Part shown: one piece after another, positions 13,701-27,045 of the stretch
Layout: every line of letters starts with the position of its first letter
Position numbering within the stretch: position 1 is the stretch's first letter
Assembly (NCBI GenBank): GCA_003991915.1
Contig: RQTK01001099.1
Coordinates: forward strand, 35,646 to 99,645
Source: Elysia chlorotica
Lineage: Eukaryota; Mollusca; Gastropoda; Plakobranchidae
Direction: 5' to 3'
DNA: 64,000 nt
Made by a program: the position numbers and the translations under genes
The notes under the pieces: generated by a model
Database searches by the model: none
Seen by the model: the letters and a program-made list of their open reading frames with translations, nothing else
Told to the model about the DNA's origin: nothing

Positions 13701-14289
13701 AAAGGTGAGCGTATGGGCTGGTACTAATGGTAGGCTTTTTTAAAAAACATTTAGACTACATATTTATGGCTCTATTATAGTCTATTCTAACTTGAAACCT
13801 TGCAATGGCTTTGTTTATACATTGATTTAATTAGGCTAAGTAAAATTCTGAAATCTTATCTAGATTATATGCTAACTTTATAGTACCTTAACCACTTTCT
13901 TGGCAAAGCAAAAAGATGTAAAGTAGATAAGACTGCTACAAAAATATTGTTTTGTTTAGGACCCTTGAAGAGAATTGGCAGCAGTAATAGTAGAAGCAGT
14001 AAATCAGAAGCTTTAAATGGCTCCATTTATTAGAACAGGTCTCAGATGGCAGATCCCTAGTAAACAGCACATCCACCCAAGACTCCAAGTCACTCTGTCT
14101 AAGGCTGGCTGGATCCACAGTCCCTGAACACAATTTTTACTCACTACCCAACTCACTTTTAAAATCACACCTCCCCAGGGTAAGGCACCTAGAGCAAACT
14201 CTTAACACACTCACACTGAGATAAGAAAACAAGACCTAACAAACATGGGTTCAAGGCAAAACGTTTTTCAATTTTTTTTTCGAAATAAA

Positions 14290-15010
14290 ATAACGATGAA
14301 TTCAGCAAGAATCTTGACAACGGAGCCCAAACAGATGTGATTGCACTGGACTTTGCAAAGGCTGAAATTGACAAAGTCAATCACAGCCTCTTAGTCCACA
14401 AACTAAGAATCTACGGTATTACGGGCCAATTAATTATATGGATAAAGGATCCTCACAGATAGACACCAGACCATTGATCAGACACTATCAGGGGACAGTT
14501 CTGGGATCATGTCTTTCCCTGGGATACATCAACTATTTCCCCAGCCATGTCAAATCAAATACCAGGATTTTCGCCGATGACACAGCCTTCGACCAGAGTC
14601 CATTGTGACATATTGTCTAGATCAATTCAAAGGCAGTTACAGGTGGACCTGGGAACAGAAGTGGTATATTATGGCTTTTATCCCGACAAATGTCAAGTTA
14701 TGTAGGTCACCAAAAGTCTTACAAAAAAGGACTCATCCCGCTATCTTCATGTCCAGAAGGTACAATCTGTTCTTACAGTGAAAAAAAGTATAACTGTCCA
14801 GTTAAATTGAGAATGGGGACAGCACATAAATTATTTGGTTATTAATGGAATGGTGGTGCAACCTGAAGGTTAACTCTACTACCATCAAAGACCAGATGCT
14901 CTTAAACCCAAAACCAGAATATATGCAGCTGCAGTGTGGAACTCACAAAAAAAGTCGCATCAGAAAGAACACATGCATGTACAGTCCATATCATTATAAG
15001 TTGACAAAAT
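14290..15010 (+). mobile_element. CR1/Jockey-type LINE reverse-transcriptase remnant
   Basis: Several plus frames together give TDVIALDFAKAEIDKVNHSL, LVHKLRIYGITGQLI, a GSCLSLGYINYFPSHVKSNT-like stretch, RIFADDTAFDQ (the F-A-D-D catalytic block), YPDKCQVM, TKSLTKKDSSRYLHVQK and IYAAAVWNSQKKSHQKEHMH. The order matches RT domains 3 to 7 and the thumb of CR1-like elements. Multiple stops and frame shifts show that it is dead. It lies between the divergent starts of PPIL2 and the 5-phosphatase. Confidence 0.8.
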
Positions 15011-15191
15011 GATCAATGTACAACTGGCTTTTAAATGACAAATTATAAGAATTAACAAATAGATAGTTGAACTTAGGCAGTAAACTAAACACTATCTAGA
15101 ATCTGGTTATATTCAACTATCAACCACAGTAAATTTTTAGAATAAGCAAAAGTTCCTTAGATTGATGAATTGAGGAACAATGTCTAAATCT

Positions 15192-15478
15192 AGGGTAGTT
15201 GGGAGTTGAGTTGGTTCAACGTCCAGCGTCAGCACTATATGGGCTATATTGTGGACATACTCCAAGACAGATGTCTGCCAATTTTATGAGTTGCGACATA
15301 CGAAACAGAGCGGGGATACCACGCCTCCTGTCTCAGAATGTCACATTATACTGACGCCTACCCAACCACTTACAGGGGACAAAATCAGTCAAATAAATAT
15401 GTTGGTTGTGGGATTCAGACCTTGGACCTCCATATCTGGAGATCGAAGCTCTAACACTTGAGCCAATCCGCCCTCAGT
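15192..15478 (-). mobile_element. Near full-length tRNA-derived SINE family A
   Basis: On the minus strand, a tRNA-like head starts near 15478 (ggattggctcaagtgttaga, an A-box-like block, then ggtctgaatccc, a B-box-like block). It is followed by the family body (gacaggaggcgtggtatccc, tcataaaattggcagacatc, agcccatatagtgctgacgc) and the caactcaactccc tail. This copy shows how the headless copies elsewhere should be extended. It ends about 270 bp upstream of the 5-phosphatase start codon. Confidence 0.82.
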
Positions 15479-15746
15479 TCTAAAGTAACTTGAATTTAAC
15501 AAAGGAATATAGATAGATTTTAGAAGTTAACGTTTAGTTTTTGAAAGAGCTATGTTAAGACCCTGAGTAATAATTATGTGGCCTTGGATAAAATATGTTG
15601 ACCGTTGTTCTAAAACTATTAGTAAAAAATAGTATTTTATAACTGTATTTCTTAGATGTACATTATTTTTTTTGTCTGTTGCCAGGACCCGAAAATAACT
15701 TGCTTTAATGAAGGATAAGCAGATTTTGTGAACAGAGTACTCTGAA

Positions 15747-18700
15747 ATGGCATCCAATATTCGGGATAATGTTATCACAAGAGCACTGTCAAGAATGTCT
15801 TTGCGGTAGGTTTGCATTTCTTTTTTTTTTTAGCTCTTCAAAAAAGTCCTTTAGTTTTATCACAGATTAAAGCACCAAGCACTGTTATCTGGATCTGATA
15901 TCTTTTTCTTTTTTCACTTTTTGTCAAATGTCCTTGCTTTCAGAGTGGTTTAAAGAAATATAAGATTTGAGAAAGACCACTGTTATACAAAATGTAATAT
16001 GTTTTTACTGTTCTAGCAGAATAGAACATATCTCTTTGTTTTGGTTATTTTGAGAATCTAGAGAAAGAGCATAATTATTACAAGAGCACAACACTTAAGG
16101 GTACACCTATTAATTAAACTGCTGATACATGTTTCGTGCAAGCAAAAAAGGTAGTAAATTATAAAAAATGAAATACATACAACTTAGTAACTGAGTGTTC
16201 CTCAGTTACCATTTAAAGAATTGGATTTAACATGTGTGTGTTAATGTTTGTGCCAATTTTTTCTGCAGTTGTATGGATTTCTTTAATTGTGAACAGGATC
16301 AGGATGATTCTGAGACTGCATTTTGCGAGAGATTAGATAAACCCATCATAGTAACAAACAGGTCCTTTTTTAGTGCAGCTGTGTTGCTAAATTAGTTCTG
16401 TTTTCCAGATTTTTGAAATTTTGACATCTTCTCTTTGTTTACATTTTAGCTCACTTCTTTGTTAAGAAATTTTTATATTCTATTATTGGGTTATGAAGAG
16501 TTTGAACAATTCTTTCTTTTTGTGTATATAATGATTAAATAAGCTCAAAGTTGCTACTTTGTTCCTAATATATTGCCGTTCAAAATAAAGGTTTTAGTTT
16601 AAACTGCTAGCTTCTTATCGTTCATATTAAACGGAGGGAAAAGTGATGCTTTGTCTTGTACAAAATACAAATCGGCGTAATATGGTTCCTTAAAGACTAT
16701 TGTACCGTAGGGAATAGTTCACGTTTTGGACTCTCTGTCTTGAGTGTGAAATTTATTATGGCTTGAATCTTAGTAGTGGAAACCATGCCTCGTCATGGCT
16801 TAGTGGGTCAGTTATGATGAAAATAGTGAAGGTGTAATTCATGTGACCTTCAGTTTTTCAGGCACAATCAATAAACATAGCAAACCTCCTTTTTTGGCCT
16901 TTTTCATTTCCAAACAATAATGATAATCTCTGGTTTTAGAACTGGCAAGAGTTATAATTTATTCAATCTGTTAAAGTGCATTACATGCTTTTTAACACAC
17001 AATGAGTTACTAAAAAAGTCAATATTCTGATTAGTACCTGATTCACGTTGGTTGCCTATCCTCCATGTAGCATCATGTGCCACAATGAATGGTCTATTTT
17101 AAAAAGAAATAGAAAGAAAGATTTTACAAACTTTTTATCTATTGAATAAAAAATGTTGTAGTTTCTTATACTTGGTATATATTCACTAAGCTTTGGTCTA
17201 TTTCCTGTTCCAGAATACACGTGGTGACCTGGAATGTGAATGGCAAAGCCCCTCCCGATGACATGGACAGTCTCTTTATTATGGATGAACATCCATTACC
17301 AGAAATTTACGCCATTGGGTAATTAAAAATCCTACTACAATATTTTTTAGCTTTTCGTTTTTATCTGTCATGTTCTACTATAGCATCTAACAATTTACAA
17401 TCACAAAGAGAAGTTTTTCAAATACATATATCAAGGTTTTGATTGCTTTTATGAATATTAGATTAATATGTTTTCAAAGAAAAAGCAAAGAAGTTGAAAA
17501 AAAGCAGCAAAACTCTAACAGGAATTTTTGTGTGTGTCAAGGCAAGGCATCCTATGAAAATTAAATAGCATTCATTGCGAACACACTTCAAATATATTTT
17601 TTCTCCTGGAAAGATATAGAGATCCTAGATATATCCGTTAAATGCCATCTCCTGATCGTGTGTTAAATTCTTCTTCTTCTACAGTTTACAGGAAGTATCT
17701 GGGGAAAGTTGGGAGACAGCTTTCATAATCCTTTTTCACAGACATAACTTTGTTCGTGTAAGTATTGTAAACGTGTTGTAACCGATGTTTTAATTTTGTT
17801 TTGAGTTTTACAAAATGCCTTCACTCATAGATCGAGATCATTAGCATTTTGAGTGAATCTTTTTAGAGAGGCACTAATATATTCCTTTGGAAAACTTGAA
17901 AAATTATGAAGATAATCTAATTTATTTATTATATTAAATTCATAAGAAAAACAAATTGGCACTGTAAGTGTATCATGTGTAAAAAAAAAATCAGACTCTG
18001 TGATGTTCTTTAAGTTTTCATGGTCTATTTCTGGGGTTGAGTCAGAAACTAAAGAGTGGAGTCATTGGTGGAAGGATAAAATAATAATGAAATATGAATT
18101 AAGCTTTTGTAACCAGCTAGTTGATGTTGTTGACAGTATAGAAGCTTGGTGAGACAAAAAAATTAAAATATAAAACCCTCTCATTTATGGTGCATAGCCA
18201 TGTTTCACCATTATTTTGCAGGCAAGGATCCCAGCCAAAGTCCACATTTTTTACTATTTTAGGTTCAGCGTAAACAAAGGAAGTGCTCAGCAAACCAAAA
18301 ACTACTCTCCCAGATATACCCAACCATGTCCCTCGAAACAGACCCCCCCCCCACCTTATAATGCTTACTAAAAAAAAAACAGGTTTAGACAAGCTAGAGA
18401 TTATTGCACAGAACCAACACAAATAAATTGAATTTGCATCTTAAATAAACAAAAATAAATTTCATTGATGCCTATTTTCTGCAAATTTAGAGATTTTCAT
18501 TTTTTTTTAAAGTTGGCATGTCATTGTTCAGTAAGGTATGTCAAGGGGGTTTTGTTTTGAGATACAATATGTTAGAATGCTTTATATGAAAAGGTTCAGT
18601 AAAAAAAAATGATGATCCACTCAGAATCACTGATAATTAAACACAAATTTAACGCTGAAACAATTTGCCTGTCTCCTCCAGATCAAAATGCGCAAGCTGC

Positions 18701-20471
18701 AGGGCATCCACACCTTCCTGTTTGTACATCGATCTGTGCTGCCGTTTGTTAGCAACGTGGAGTCTGAGGTGACGAGGACAGGCTTTGGGGGATACTGGGT
18801 AGGTGTCCCTCTGCTTTACGTCTTGCAGTTCTGATTTCATGTCGTACTGGTTGAGTCAGGGTATTATGTGACTGGCTAGGACATGAGTGCAGATATCCTT
18901 GCTCTTTCTCTGTGTGGCAGCATGTACAATTTTCAGATGTTAGTCTTGGGACCTGTTCACAATATGGACTATATAGTGCTGACACTAAGTGTTAGACAAC
19001 CAACTCAACTTCTTGAAGTGACAGTTGTGTGGATAGAAATAGGAACCATAGGTAACTGGCAAGCTGGCTCTTTGTAAAAGGATAATTTAGCACTGGAAAG
19101 ACTGTACTCGCTATCTGGGAGTGCTTTTTACACTAGGAAGGCCTGGGTACGTGTCACAGTTAAACGACAGTAATTACCAAGTTATTTTTGTTTTGATCGG
19201 GCAAATAAATGGTTTTGAAGTTATCATTGTTTTAGACTTATACTGCGTCACTTCAGTTCAGTCTCTTGACTGGGAAGTGGAGACAGGGTGGACTCATTGT
19301 CTATCCTCTTCCAATCTTGTCAGGATTGGGCTGTCCAGTCTGATCCGTTCCTTTGGGTTATTTGGCCAAAACTTCACTTATTGCCTGCACTTTCTGCCTC
19401 CTAGTATATCCTGTAGCACCATCTTGGCTAGGCTGTTATGACTAGTAATGTTGCCAAACCACATGTTTTCTTCTTTTCACCACCACTACCAAATTTCTCT
19501 GTGGGCCTACCCGCGTTGGGCACAATTTTGTTTGTCTAATGGTCTTTCCAGGAAATTACTATTATATTTTCCTGAGAATGTTGTTGAGATAGCAAAGTAT
19601 CATTTAAAAAAAACCGACTTGACAGTGACTTTCGGCTCATGGTTCTACGAACAGTTTCCAAGTTTGACTGGACGATTTACAATGCATAAATTTACTCTTA
19701 TGTTCACCAAGTAAGACTTTCATAAATCTCGTTTTAATGATCGTATGCAAATCATCATTTAATCTATGTGTTTTTCATATCATTGACAAGGCAAAGCAAG
19801 GGAATATCTAACTAGTTCTGAGATTAGGTAAAAAATTGTACCAGAAATTTTAAATTTTTTTGAAATCATAGTTTTTTCTCCATTTGTGAGGCAACTAGGG
19901 TGAATCAGTCTTAACCAATATTAGTTATAACTATGTTTTAAGGTATATTTTAATGTCTTTTAATCATTATTTTGCAACACAAACAGGGTAAATAAGGCAT
20001 CAGTGGCTGTATTCAGTTTTGAGCTGCAGCATTTAAATATAAAAATTTATATATTTTCCCTTTCTTATTTTCAAATAAATATAAATATCTCTTGTTACAG
20101 AAATAATAGAGCAATACTTTTTTTTCAAACTCTTTAAGTGCATTTGATGCTTCTGAACGAACTATGAATCAAAATCCTGACTTGAAAATGATTCATCTAG
20201 TTTGCTTTTAAAACAATTTTGCCTTTTTGATAGCTAAGTCTGAACTGCCACAAGACATTAATGTTTCTGTGAGAAGTTATAACAAATTGTGTGAAATGTT
20301 ATCCTTCAGGGGAACAAGGGAGCCTCGACTGTCAGAATGGACTTCAAGGGTGTCAACATTGCAGTCGTCAACTGTCACCTGGCCGCCCATAGAGATGAGG
20401 TAATGGCCAGGATTGAGGTACGCCAAACACTGCTCTACACTCTAGGTTGTCATTGTAGAGTGAAAGAGGAA

Positions 20472-20527
<56 letters not shown>

Positions 20528-21495
20528 TTCTCTGTGATACAAATCTTCTAGATTCTTGAAGAGGATCCTGTACAGATTCTTTTTTTTTTTTTTCCCCATG
20601 AAGCTCGGTTCAGTCAAATTTGAAGATTTCTGTGGTATTGCAAGATTTGATCCCAATGTGGATAATGGATAAAAGTTTGTGAATTTTAATTGGGGATATT
20701 GTTTACTTTCTGTTCAGATTAACGTTTTTTAAGAAAGAAATCTAATCAAGGATAAATACAGTTATTTTCCCACAGAACTTGAGTAAATAAGTTTTAAGAA
20801 TCTCTGTTCAATTTGAGGGGGTGGGGGCTGTATTCAGGAGTACAGTGGAACACATTTAAACCGAAATTTTAGGGGGTCTAATTTCAATTTCGGTTGAAAC
20901 ACATTTTGGTTTAAACATAGTCAAGATAAAACGAAAAAAAAAGGGACACAAGTCAGGAAATTTGAATTAAAAATTGGGTAATATCACTTCTTGGAACAGA
21001 TGTAAATGAGTTTCGCCAAGCCCCCTGCATAGTAAAGGATGTTCACTTTGTTTTTTTTTTTCTTGCTTTGTGTGTCTGTGTGTGTGTTTTTTTTTTTGGG
21101 GGGGGGGGGGGTAAAACATTTTTTTGTATCATTTTGTTTTTGTTTATTTTCATATCGAATGTGGAAAGAAATCTGGAATCTCTTTGGCCCTTTCTCTCTA
21201 ATGCCAAAAATGCCTAAAATGTAGAGTTCGATATTCCGAGTTTGCGACCGATTTTTTTCTAATCACAGACATGTAAAATATCCACACTCTCTCTCTCTCT
21301 CTCTCTCTCAAGATCTAATTTTAGATCTAGACTAGTCTTCTTCATTTCACTTTTACCTTTCATTCACTCATTCAACACATCTCTCTCCGATCTTTTTAAT
21401 GCCCTTTGTATGTCTGTGTCTGTGTTTGGTGTGTTTTTTGTGTCATTTTTTTTTTGTTTCTTTTCTCTCTCATCCTCTCTCAATCTTTTTAATGA

Positions 21496-21548
<53 letters not shown>

Positions 21549-24500
21549 CTTTCAATTTCAAGGCACCCCTTGACCCCTCGTCCTAGATCTAGTAACCATA
21601 ACAATGCGTGTGCGAGCCTGTACCACTGCAAACAATTTAGCATCGCCTAAGTTTGTCCGCCGAGCAGTCACTCAGCCAGCTCGGTCTATGATCACATCCG
21701 CACAGACAGTGATGAGTGATGCAACAATGTTTGCTTGGCTTCGCACATTCAGGGTTAGAGACTGTGTTGGGCTAGGTCTAGATGGCACGCGCTGATCAGT
21801 GTGTACTGTAAAAAGTGATGCAACAATGTTTGTTTGGCTACCCACATAAATTTTTAGTGTTAGAGGCTGCATGGGCCTAGGCACAGGTGGCTCAAGGTGA
21901 TCAGCGTGTAAATGTAAGCCTAATGGTGGCGCTGATTATCAAGAGAGGGGTGATGGCGGGCCTTGTTAGTGATAGATTTGATGACTCATGACTGGCAGGA
22001 GTACTGCATTGCATAAGGGAGGGAAAGGTATGTCCGAATACGCTGATTTTTCGAAAAACTCTACCACCCAGCGGCATGAAGTTAGTCATTTCTTTTCGGT
22101 TTAGCGATAGTATGCTGGCCGACGATTTCGGTTTACCGTAGGTTTCATATAAGGAAAAAAGAAGGAAAACCGCAATTATTTCGATTTCTTTTCGGTTTAG
22201 CCGTTTTTTCGGTTCAGCCGTTTTCGGTTTAAGTGTGTTCCATTGTATATGGTTTGATTTGTTGGATTTCTTTTCCTACTTTCTGGTTTGTGTTATTACA
22301 ATGTGACTTGCAGGGACAGAAATCATGGTATCCCTGCTTTGTCTCTAATTGAAAGCTCATAAAATTTTCAGACATTAGTGTTGGGGCATGTCCATAATAA
22401 AGCCTGGATGCTCACAGACATTTACTAATCAAACAACAAATCTCTATTTGACTATACTTTAAGAAATCTGCTCCAGATTACAAAATTACAATCTTGCATT
22501 CATGACAATCTTTTCTAGTTCCATCCTTCAAACATTTTTTTTTTTACAAAATGTTTTTTTAAATGTCAAATAATGTATTTCTTATTGTGGTCTTATCTTA
22601 ACTCTCGACAGAAAACAATTACTGCCACATTTTTTCCTTCTTCTCAATTAGAATACATTCTACATTTTTTATGCACATATTGATGATGAATAGTTGATGA
22701 ATTACTTCATACTTTTATCAGCCACATAATTATCTTGTACCTATTGAACGTTTATAATATCATCCCAAAATCGGCCATCGCAAGGAAAAAAAGGAACATT
22801 ACTTCCGGATCAACTGTCATGGCGGCAGGTTGTGATCATGTCGCAGAGAGGACACCATAGTTATTGAAAATTGATTCAACTGTCACAATTTATTCTATTC
22901 CATTGTGTGTTTTTTTTTTCGCCATTCAACAATGGAGTAGTGAAGTTAATTAATGAATATGTTGTGGTGTAGTAATGTATAATGTAATTAAGAAGTGACA
23001 CAGTTACGAAAACAGAGTGAATGAGAGTGAATTAGTAAATCCGGTTTTTAATTGTTGTAATATGTTGTAAATTTTCTTAAAAGATATTCAATCATGCCTA
23101 AAGCAAAACGAAGAAAGATCACAAAGTTCAGAAGAATCAAATTCTTCATGCGTAGAATTGGAAATTCTTGACAGAATAAAAAAATTAGAAATTCAAGTTG
23201 GAGTCTGCACAACAAACAGTACAGAAAGATTGCTGAAAGAGTTGGAATTAGTACAAGGAAAACTTCAAGAATTAATGATAGAGAACGATTTTTTTTAAAA
23301 AGAAGTGAATATTCTAAAAGAGGAAAGATCCATTCTAGTAGATGAGATTGAAAGTCTTAAAAGTGATGTGCAAACAACAATTGAAAAAAGTTAACGTCAG
23401 TGAACAATACTCAAGAAAAAATAATCTAAGAGTATTTGAAATTAGAGACGATAAAAACGAAAAAAGTGAAGAAACAGAAAAAAAATTAGTTGCTGTAATC
23501 AGCTCTAAGCTAGGAGTGTCGGACCTAAAAACCAAGATCGACGTAGCACACCGTGTCGGGCGATACATGCCTAACGCTGACAGGGCGATTATTGTCAGAT
23601 TCACCCGACACGCTTCTGCACAGCAAATCCTTCTAAAGAGGCGCGCATTGAAAGGGTCAGGCATAACAATAGCCGAGGACCTAACGGCCATGAATGCTCA
23701 GAGGCTAAAAAAACTAAAAGAGCTTGATAACGCTGTGCAGGCATGGTCTAAAGGCGGTGACCTATTTGTAAAAGGACAAAATGAGCACATAATTAAGTAC
23801 GCTCACACAGAACCACTGAGCTCTCTGAATATGAAATTAGCTGAGAGGCCAACACGTCTCGAACCGGCGGGTCGAAACAGAAGGCAACAGAGTGCTGGTA
23901 CTGCTGCTGCGCCCCTCACCTCTACGCCGACTGAGACTGCCGGCGCCGGCAGGGGGAGGGACCAGTTGACACCAGGAGGCAGGCAAGGTCTTGTTCAACA
24001 AACCTAACAACAAGAGTCCAGGAACAGACGGGTACACTGCTGAATTTTATAAATTTTTCTGGAAAGATTTGGGACACTTCTTGGTAAAATCAATCAACTA
24101 TGGATTCTCCAAAGATTGCTTATCTGTAACGCAAAGAGAGGGTCTGATAACGTGTATACCAAAGNNNNNNNNNNNNNNNNNNNNNNNNNNNNNNNNNNNN
24201 NNNNNNNNNNNNNNNNNNNNNNNNNNNNNNNNNNNNNNNNNNNNNNNNNNNNNNNNNNNNNNNNNNNNNNNNNNNNNNNNNNNNNNNNNNNNNNNNNNNN
24301 NNNNNNNNNNNNNNNNNNNNNNNNNNNNNNNNNNNNNNNNNNNNNNNNNNNNNNNNNNNNNNNNNNNNNNNNNNNNNNNNNNNNNNNNNNNNNNNNNNNN
24401 NNNNNNNNNNNNNNNNNNNNNNNNNNNNNNNNNNNNNNNNNNNNNNNNNNNNNNNNNNNNNNNNNNNNNNNNNNNNNNNNNNNNNNNNNNNNNNNNNNNN

Positions 24501-26215
24501 NNNNNNNNNNNNNNNNNNNNNNNNNNNNNNNNNNNNNNNNNNNNNNNNNNNNNNNNNNNNNNNNNNNNNNNNNNNNNNNNNNNNNNNNNNNNNNNNNNNN
24601 NNNNNNNNNNNNNNNNNNNNNNNNNNNNNNNNNNNNNNNNNNNNNNNNNNNNNNNNNNNNNNNNNNNNNNNNNNNNNNNNNNNNNNNNNNNNNNNNNNNN
24701 NNNNNNNNNNNNNNNNNNNNNNNNNNNNNNNNNNNNNNNNNNNNNNNNNNNNNNNNNNNNNNNNNNNNNNNNNNNNNNNNNNNNNNNNNNNNNNNNNNNN
24801 NNNNNNTATATGGTATATATTCTTTTTTTTTTTTGTAAGTTAATTATACAGAATGTATTCCCTTCAATTTTTGTTAGTTCGTATAGAGATTATCCTTGAA
24901 ACTACAGGATAATATAACAATATTCTATTTCGACTTCTAAAACTTGGATACGCATAAAAATCTACTTTTTTGTTTGCATTATTTGGGCTTTTCCCCTTCA
25001 TAGTTATAATACTATTAATGGTAATATGCTCTAAAATAGTTACTCCATTATAACTTCAGTAGATTTTGTCTTTTGGAATCTTTAAAATCATAGGATATTC
25101 ATACTTATAATATTATTATCTGCATTTTGCAAACTTGGACAAGCAACTAAGTACCTTTTTGCTTGTGATACCCCATCCTTTATTCATTTTTTTTTGTTGA
25201 TTTTGTTTTTTTGTGTTTTGTTTTTAGTTTTACTTTCGCATAGGGCCTTTCTCACAGGGCTATTAGATATAGTGATTGATAAAATGTTTCACGATAGACA
25301 CCAGATTATAAACTTGGTAAATATTGGCTTTTGTCAGCATCACTCCACCTCGTTTTCTAGAACTAGGTTAGCAAATCAAATATATACACACCTATACACA
25401 TGTATATTGACTAATAATATGTTATTTGATAGCTAATCCAATGTTCTGTAAGATACATTTCTTTCTACCCATGAAATCATAGTTTACAATTTCTTCCTTG
25501 TCTAAAATATGGGTTAAACTTCTTCAATAGCCCTGTCTATTTTTTTTAATTTTTAAATTATTTTTAATTTTTTAAAATTTTTTTGGCATGTCTTAAATAC
25601 TTACTTAGATAAACGGTTTTTCTTTTTTTGTTTTTCTTTTGTTTTATTTTTTATTTCGTCTTGGTTTTAATACATACCTATATGAAATGTCGATATTATA
25701 TGTATACAATGATCTGTAATATGTCCTTATGTGAAATAGCTTTGTTGTGAAAAATGAAAAAAAAAAAAAAAAAAAGGAACAAAGTGTATAAATAATTCTG
25801 ATTGATGAGAAATGGCTTGCATTTTAACTACATCAAATTTATGTGACTGATAGATACAAATATTTTTTTTTTTACCCTAGCAATTGTTTTTAACTATTAC
25901 ACCCAAGTCACCAGTGATAACAGGAAATGTTAGCCTGTATTGTCAGTAAAACATTGTGAATTCAAGATTGAGTTGTAAAACTACCATGATTTGGCGATCA
26001 AATGAATAAAGTAAACCCCTTAGGTCTCCGAAATGAACTGACAGAACTTTGTCAAGAGGAGAACATGATGGGTTACAGTAATCTTTACATTTGTCTCTGT
26101 CTGATTTCAGGATGTTGATACTATTTTAGAAAGTCAGAGATTTAAGGATGTTGATTCTGACAACATCCTAGATCATGAGTAAGTTTGATATTCTACACTT
26201 TAATTAAAAGTGTGC

Positions 26216-26248
<33 letters not shown>

Positions 26249-26877
26249 ATTTTTCATTTTTTAATGACACCGTTACTTGCTTTATGGGAGAAAATCACAG
26301 CAATCTCACAAAAAATAGTCTAGATGCGATAAATATGAATAATGGTCCAACTTTAAAGGTGGTTATAACCCCGAAGGTAAAAACAGCAAACCAAAATTGT
26401 TGATGCATCAGCTGAGATGAGTATTACAATCCTCAAATGGCGTCTTATTGTTAGATATTTGAAGAAGAAATTTAAAGTCTATGTTGGTGATTGTGCTTTT
26501 TTGACCTATGTCCCAACACATGGAGTTCACTCTTTAAAAAATTAGAGAAACAGATCAAATAGATAGTTTTAAGAGTTGATTAAAATATTTTTTTTTCTTA
26601 ATGTATTAGTTTATCTTGAAAATAGACTAAGGTTAATTGTGCACTTTTTTGCTATAGGCAATTCATACTAAAAATGTTTATTTGTGTATTTTTATCATTG
26701 CCATAAGCATAACTTTAAACATATTTTGGGCATTATTTTATTTATATTTTTAGCATTTTTATTCTACTTTTAGTTGTATGGGCTATGCGTTTTTACAGTT
26801 TTATACAATTTTATTGACCCATGGATCATTGCACTTGCTTTGAATATACATAATGTAAATGCCAATTATTATTATTG

Positions 26878-26949
<72 letters not shown>

Positions 26950-26979
26950 TCTGCGCTCACAAGTCAATTATTATTATCG

Positions 26980-27045
<66 letters not shown>

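Larger units (their letters stand above)
22799..25768 (+). mobile_element. L1/Tx1-type LINE, internally deleted, with poly(A) and target-site duplication
   Basis: The element begins ttacttccggatcaactgtc, carries an ORF1 remnant, a fragment of the RT N-terminus, an assembly gap, an AT-rich 3' part and a poly(A) run from 25757. The 13-base word aaaaaaaggaaca occurs immediately before it (22786-22798) and again at the poly(A) end (25769-25781), consistent with a target-site duplication. The poly-A in the word lowers its weight. It is inserted in the 5-phosphatase intron in sense orientation. Confidence 0.82.

Noticed and set aside
23342-24007. A 221-residue open frame as a possible host gene
   Set aside because: The content is L1-type ORF1 RRM and C-terminal domain. 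It sits between a candidate target-site duplication and poly(A) and is preceded by frameshifted coiled coil.
23991-24899. A 302-residue frame across the gap
   Set aside because: Most of it is N. Only the first 58 or so residues are readable, as LINE RT.
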